Shown piece by piece: positions 61,042-64,000 of a stretch of 64,000 bases of DNA (positions within the stretch are counted from its first letter, which is position 1; every line of letters starts with the position of its first letter). A program made the translations under genes and the position numbers. The DNA is from [Haemophilus] ducreyi (GTDB lineage Bacteria; Pseudomonadota; Gammaproteobacteria; Enterobacterales; Pasteurellaceae). The notes beneath the pieces are model-generated. The model saw only the letters and a program-made list of their open reading frames with translations, was not told the DNA's origin and did no database searches. The DNA lies in NCBI RefSeq assembly GCF_900109315.1, contig NZ_FOJC01000004.1:62001-126000 (forward strand). Reading direction: 5' to 3'.

Positions 61042-61605
61042 ATGCAAAAACAACGACTTATTATTGGCATAAGTGGCGCAAGTGGTTTTCAATATGGTTA
61101 TAAAGCACTACGTTTAATTAAAACAGTAGATATTGAAACACACCTAATTATGACCAAAAGTGCAGAATTAACCCGCTCATTAGAAACAGAACTTAAACGA
61201 GAAGAGGTGATTTCACTCGCTGATCATGTTCATACAATCAATAACATTAGTGCTAGCATTGCGAGTGGCTCATTTAAAACATTAGGTATGTTAGTAGCGC
61301 CTTGTTCAATAAAAACCCTTTCAGCGATTGCGCTAGGTTTGAGTGACAATCTGCTTACTCGGGCTGCCGATGTTATTTTAAAAGAACGGCGTAAACTTGT
61401 TTTAATGGTTCGAGAAACACCGCTTAATCTTAGCCATATCGACAACATGCAACGCATTACACAAATGGGCGGTATCATTTTCCCACCGGTACCGGCTTTT
61501 TATCAAAACCCCACATCCATTGATGATATTGTGACTGATAGCGTAAGTCGCGCATTAGATTTATTTAATATTGATATCGCAATGCCTCGTTGGGGAGAGA
61601 AATAA
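61042..61605 (+). CDS. ubiX: Flavin prenyltransferase UbiX
   Basis: Makes prenylated FMN, the cofactor of UbiD-type decarboxylases in ubiquinone synthesis. The 187 residues from the ATG at 61042 (CAAGGATTTT upstream) start with the FMN loop [30 protein letters not shown] near residue 90 and [13 protein letters not shown] near residue 132 are family motifs, and VPAFYQNP near residue 155. A 13-codon frame extension upstream runs into the inverted repeat and is not used. The next gene begins 12 bases later. Confidence 0.94.
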   Translation: MQKQRLIIGISGASGFQYGYKALRLIKTVDIETHLIMTKSAELTRSLETELKREEVISLADHVHTINNISASIASGSFKTLGMLVAPCSIKTLSAIALGLSDNLLTRAADVILKERRKLVLMVRETPLNLSHIDNMQRITQMGGIIFPPVPAFYQNPTSIDDIVTDSVSRALDLFNIDIAMPRWGEK

Positions 61606-61617
61606 CGCTACACAAAT

Positions 61618-62058
61618 ATGCAAAAAATACCATCATTCATCAGTCGTTTTATTCAAAATAACCACGTCGTCAATTTTGCAGCATACACTATTGATGATTT
61701 CTGGACAGCCAGTTGTTTTTATGCATTTGATCACAACATGGCGCGTTTGATTTTACTGACCAGTAAAAACACACGCCATTCACAAATTATGTTACATAAC
61801 CCCAAAATAGTTGGCACCATCTCAGCACAAATAACAGATATTCAAGCGATTAAAGGTATTCAATTTTCAGCCACATCTCAACTGCTGACCAAGCAAGATA
61901 CTGAATACCATTCATCATTAACACACTACTATCAATGCCATCCATTTGCCCGCTTAACATCCAGTGATGTTTGGCTATTACATTTAGATATGATTAAATA
62001 CACCTAAAATGAATACCTATTTGCACAAAAGTCAATTTGGCAACGCCACACTGAATAA
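61618..62058 (+). pseudogene. YhbP-family protein cut short by an in-frame stop
   Basis: Relative of E. coli YhbP, a pyridoxamine-phosphate-oxidase-like split-barrel protein. Residues 1-129 follow the family: ISRFIQNNHVV, LTSKNTRHSQIM, IKGIQFSAT and VWLLHLDMIKYT. A TAA at 62005-62007 then stands where the family has Asp, but the same frame continues NEYLFAQKSIWQRHTE to a second stop at 62056-62058, matching the expected end. The intact form would be about 146 residues (E. coli 147). The 129-residue product loses its last strand; it may be unstable or still partly active. Confidence 0.72.
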
Positions 62059-62101
62059 TCACAATAAAATAGTTTTAGCCAACTCTAGTCAATAACGCCA
62101 G

Positions 62102-62413
62102 TTAACCGCCCGCTAGTTTTACTTTAAAACCTTTTTCCAGCAAGATTTGTTTTAGTAACTCACGGTTATCACCTTGAATTTCAATATTACCGCCTTTCAC
62201 TGAGCCACCAACACCACTTCTTTTTTTAAGTTCTGCCGCTAATAGTTTTAATGCTACGCTATCTAAGTCTGAGCCTGAGATTATGCTCACGCCTTTACCT
62301 TTTCTACCGCTAGTTTGTTTTTGAATCCGAACAATACCATCGCCTTTAGACGGCTCTACTTTTAATTTTTCCGGTAAAATCCGCCCTGTTTCTGTCGAAT
62401 AAACTAATGTCAT
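62102..62413 (-). CDS. yciH: SUI1/eIF1-type translation factor YciH
   Basis: A 103-residue homolog of eukaryotic initiation factor 1. It has the N-terminal LVYSTETGRILPE, basic loop IQKQTSGRKGKGVSIISG and the GGSVKGGNIEIQGDNRELL motif. In E. coli it affects initiation fidelity and stress translation. It follows pyrF by 71 bases with a hairpin between. The order lapB-pyrF-yciH is conserved in gammaproteobacteria. Confidence 0.95.
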   Translation of the reverse strand: MTLVYSTETGRILPEKLKVEPSKGDGIVRIQKQTSGRKGKGVSIISGSDLDSVALKLLAAELKKRSGVGGSVKGGNIEIQGDNRELLKQILLEKGFKVKLAGG

Positions 62414-62450
62414 ATAAAAATCTCAAAAATTGACCGCTTACAATAAAAAA

Positions 62451-62467
62451 GGCGAGCAAAGCTCACC
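62451..62467 (-). terminator. Hairpin after pyrF, probable terminator
   Basis: GGCGAGC (62451-62457) pairs with GCTCACC (62461-62467), one mismatch, AAA loop; T6 follows on the minus strand. It would limit read-through into yciH. Confidence 0.65.
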
Positions 62468-62484
62468 CTCATTATGATACATAA

Positions 62485-63177
62485 TTATGCAATTGAAGCA
62501 TTAATAGCTTTTAAAATGGATAAAGGTTCTTGTGCTTGAGTAATAGGACGACCAATAACTAAAAAATCAGCCCCCGTTTGAATAGCCTGTTTGGGTGTCA
62601 TTACACGACGTTGATCACCAAAATCTGAACCAGCTGGACGAATACCCGGTGTCACAAGTTTAAAATCATCACCACAATGCGTTCTTAACACTTCTACCTC
62701 TTGTGGAGAACAGACTACACCATCTAGTCCCGCACGTTTTGCAAGGTGAGATAACCGAATCACCTGTTCCATCGGAGAAGCATTAATACCAATTTGTAAC
62801 AAATCTAAATCTTCCATACTTGTTAATACCGTCACCGCAATTAATAAAGGCGCATCCTTACCATAAGGCTCAAGAATTTTTTTTGCCTCTTCCATCATTG
62901 TTAATCCACCTGACGCATGTAAATCAACCATCCATACCCCCAAATCAGCGGCTGAACGCACAGCCCTTGCCACAGTATTTGGAATATCGTGATATTTTAA
63001 ATCAAGAAAAACATCAAATTTTCTGTCGTGAAGCTGTTTAACAAAGTGAGTACCTAACGTTGTAAACATTTCTTTACCCACTTTCAAGCGACAAAGTGAC
63101 GGATCAACCTGATCTATAAAATTCAATGCTTCATTTTCAGTTTCATAATCTAAGGCAACAATAATTTTATTGTCCAT
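62485..63177 (-). CDS. pyrF: Orotidine 5'-phosphate decarboxylase
   Basis: Last step of UMP synthesis. The 230-residue TIM barrel has the catalytic [10 protein letters not shown] near residue 60 with the D-x-K-x-x-D residues, IVALDYETE at the start, and VTPGIRPAG and [10 protein letters not shown] phosphate-binding loops. It starts 35 bases after the lapB stop, so it is co-transcribed with lapB. Confidence 0.97.
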   Translation of the reverse strand: MDNKIIVALDYETENEALNFIDQVDPSLCRLKVGKEMFTTLGTHFVKQLHDRKFDVFLDLKYHDIPNTVARAVRSAADLGVWMVDLHASGGLTMMEEAKKILEPYGKDAPLLIAVTVLTSMEDLDLLQIGINASPMEQVIRLSHLAKRAGLDGVVCSPQEVEVLRTHCGDDFKLVTPGIRPAGSDFGDQRRVMTPKQAIQTGADFLVIGRPITQAQEPLSILKAINASIA

Positions 63178-63212
63178 AAGGACTCCTCTCCTTTAACTTA
63201 TCGAGATAATCA

Positions 63213-64000
63213 TTAATATGAATCGATACCATTTATTGGCTTAATTTGCTCCCATTGCCGACAAGATGGGCAATACCAACTCAAACGATAACTTTGATAA
63301 CCACAATTTAAACAACGATATTGAAAACTTTTTTTAATCCTAGCACCTACCATATTATGCAATAATACTAAACTCTCTTTTGCGCTACCTTTCTCTGCTT
63401 CATTTATTTGATAATAAATAAAACGATGAAAAATCAACATACTAGGATACTTGCTTAATTGTTGATATAACTTAGAATGCGCTGCAATCAAACCATCTTT
63501 TTGTTCAATTAACTCCGCTAATGCTATGTCCACACTGCTATTATGTTTAACTTGATTTGATCTAATTAGAAATAATTCGTAATTTATAAAATCATGTAAT
63601 GCCGCATAACACGTTTTAATGTTATGCAACACTTCACTAATATAATCAGGATCTTGAACTAAAATATGCTCAAAATGTGTTAATGCTTGCGAAAATTGTC
63701 CTTGCGCCAAATAATAATCACCCAATAACATAGAGGCTCGCGTACACAATGGTGAATATTCTAATGCTTTACCTAAAAGCCTCAAATATAAATCCGCATC
63801 TTCAGATTTTATAGCTTGTGCATATTCACAATAATAATGCGATAAAGGAACACCATCAGTTTTAGGATCAATTTTTAAAAGCTTTTCCGCAACATTAATC
63901 GCTTTCTTCCATTCATTTGTTTTCTGATAAAGAACCATTAATTGTGTAAGTGAATTTACCGCAAATTCTGGCTCATCTAACAACAAAATATAATAATTTT
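63213..64000 (-). CDS. lapB: Lipopolysaccharide assembly protein LapB (YciM), 3' part
   Basis: TPR protein of the inner membrane that recruits FtsH to degrade LpxC and so limits LPS synthesis. The frame is open to the window edge, so the N-terminal membrane anchor and first repeats are outside. Visible parts: TPR units (LTQLMVLYQKTNEWKKAINV, YLAQGQFSQALTHFEHIL) and the C-terminal rubredoxin-type metal knuckles CLNCGYQ and CPSCRQW, followed by the KPINGIDSY end. pyrF and yciH follow in the standard order. Confidence 0.95.
   Translation of the reverse strand, partial: NYYILLLDEPEFAVNSLTQLMVLYQKTNEWKKAINVAEKLLKIDPKTDGVPLSHYYCEYAQAIKSEDADLYLRLLGKALEYSPLCTRASMLLGDYYLAQGQFSQALTHFEHILVQDPDYISEVLHNIKTCYAALHDFINYELFLIRSNQVKHNSSVDIALAELIEQKDGLIAAHSKLYQQLSKYPSMLIFHRFIYYQINEAEKGSAKESLVLLHNMVGARIKKSFQYRCLNCGYQSYRLSWYCPSCRQWEQIKPINGIDSY

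Overview
The window is an AT-rich chromosomal segment of a gammaproteobacterium. Almost every gene has a close match in Pasteurellaceae (Actinobacillus, Mannheimia, Haemophilus), and the classic 9-mer uptake signal of the Actinobacillus pleuropneumoniae type, ACAAGCGGT, is present on both strands (for example 10987-10995, 27210-27218, 29933-29941, and reversed at 12058-12066). Many intrinsic terminators are made from two such signals in inverted orientation. This points to the Apl-type branch (Actinobacillus, Mannheimia, Glaesserella, [Haemophilus] ducreyi). Five genes are broken, which would suit a host-restricted member of that branch, but I cannot name the species from the sequence alone. 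I see no tRNA, rRNA, insertion sequence, prophage or CRISPR array.

Layout, left to right. 1-7 kb: end of a probable priC, the alaS-csrA-galU operon (minus), uspA and fnr divergent, sspA-sspB. 7-11 kb: purE-purK with a probable PurR operator, aspC, pepP. 11-17 kb: a small tandem-repeat protein, then a nucleic-acid cluster on the minus strand (sbcB, a UDG-superfamily glycosylase, rnm, uvrB). 17-23 kb: a candidate small RNA, asnS, the EF-P pair epmB and efp with a secreted protein gene between them, glnS and a 47-residue lipoprotein. 23-30 kb: a DHA2 drug exporter pseudogene, slt, hpt, dapB, rlmM. 30-36 kb: a collapsed torY-torZ respiratory operon beside an intact moaA-moaC-moaD-moaE set with a molybdenum-cofactor riboswitch, then ybeY and tmcA. 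38-48 kb: topA, frameshifted argA, serC-aroA, an RpiR-type regulator with a YhcH-family protein, ppx, tmaR. 48-56 kb: lysine riboswitch and lysC, dnaB-ycgL-nrdR, a phosphate transporter pair, an SH3-domain membrane protein. 55-64 kb: tgt, a YceB-like protein, cspD, can, pmbA, darP, sirB2, ubiX, a nonsense-truncated yhbP relative, yciH, pyrF and the 3' part of lapB.

The window is mostly housekeeping: tRNA charging and modification, DNA replication and repair, purine, aromatic and lysine-family biosynthesis, cofactor synthesis and stress regulation. I do not find a new multi-gene system. The items most worth attention are the deletion that fused torY to torZ, the other decayed genes (argA, mdtD-like, yhbP-like), an orphan terminator that implies an unannotated small RNA between sbcB and asnS, and two unassigned small proteins (11.5 kb and 20.0 kb).
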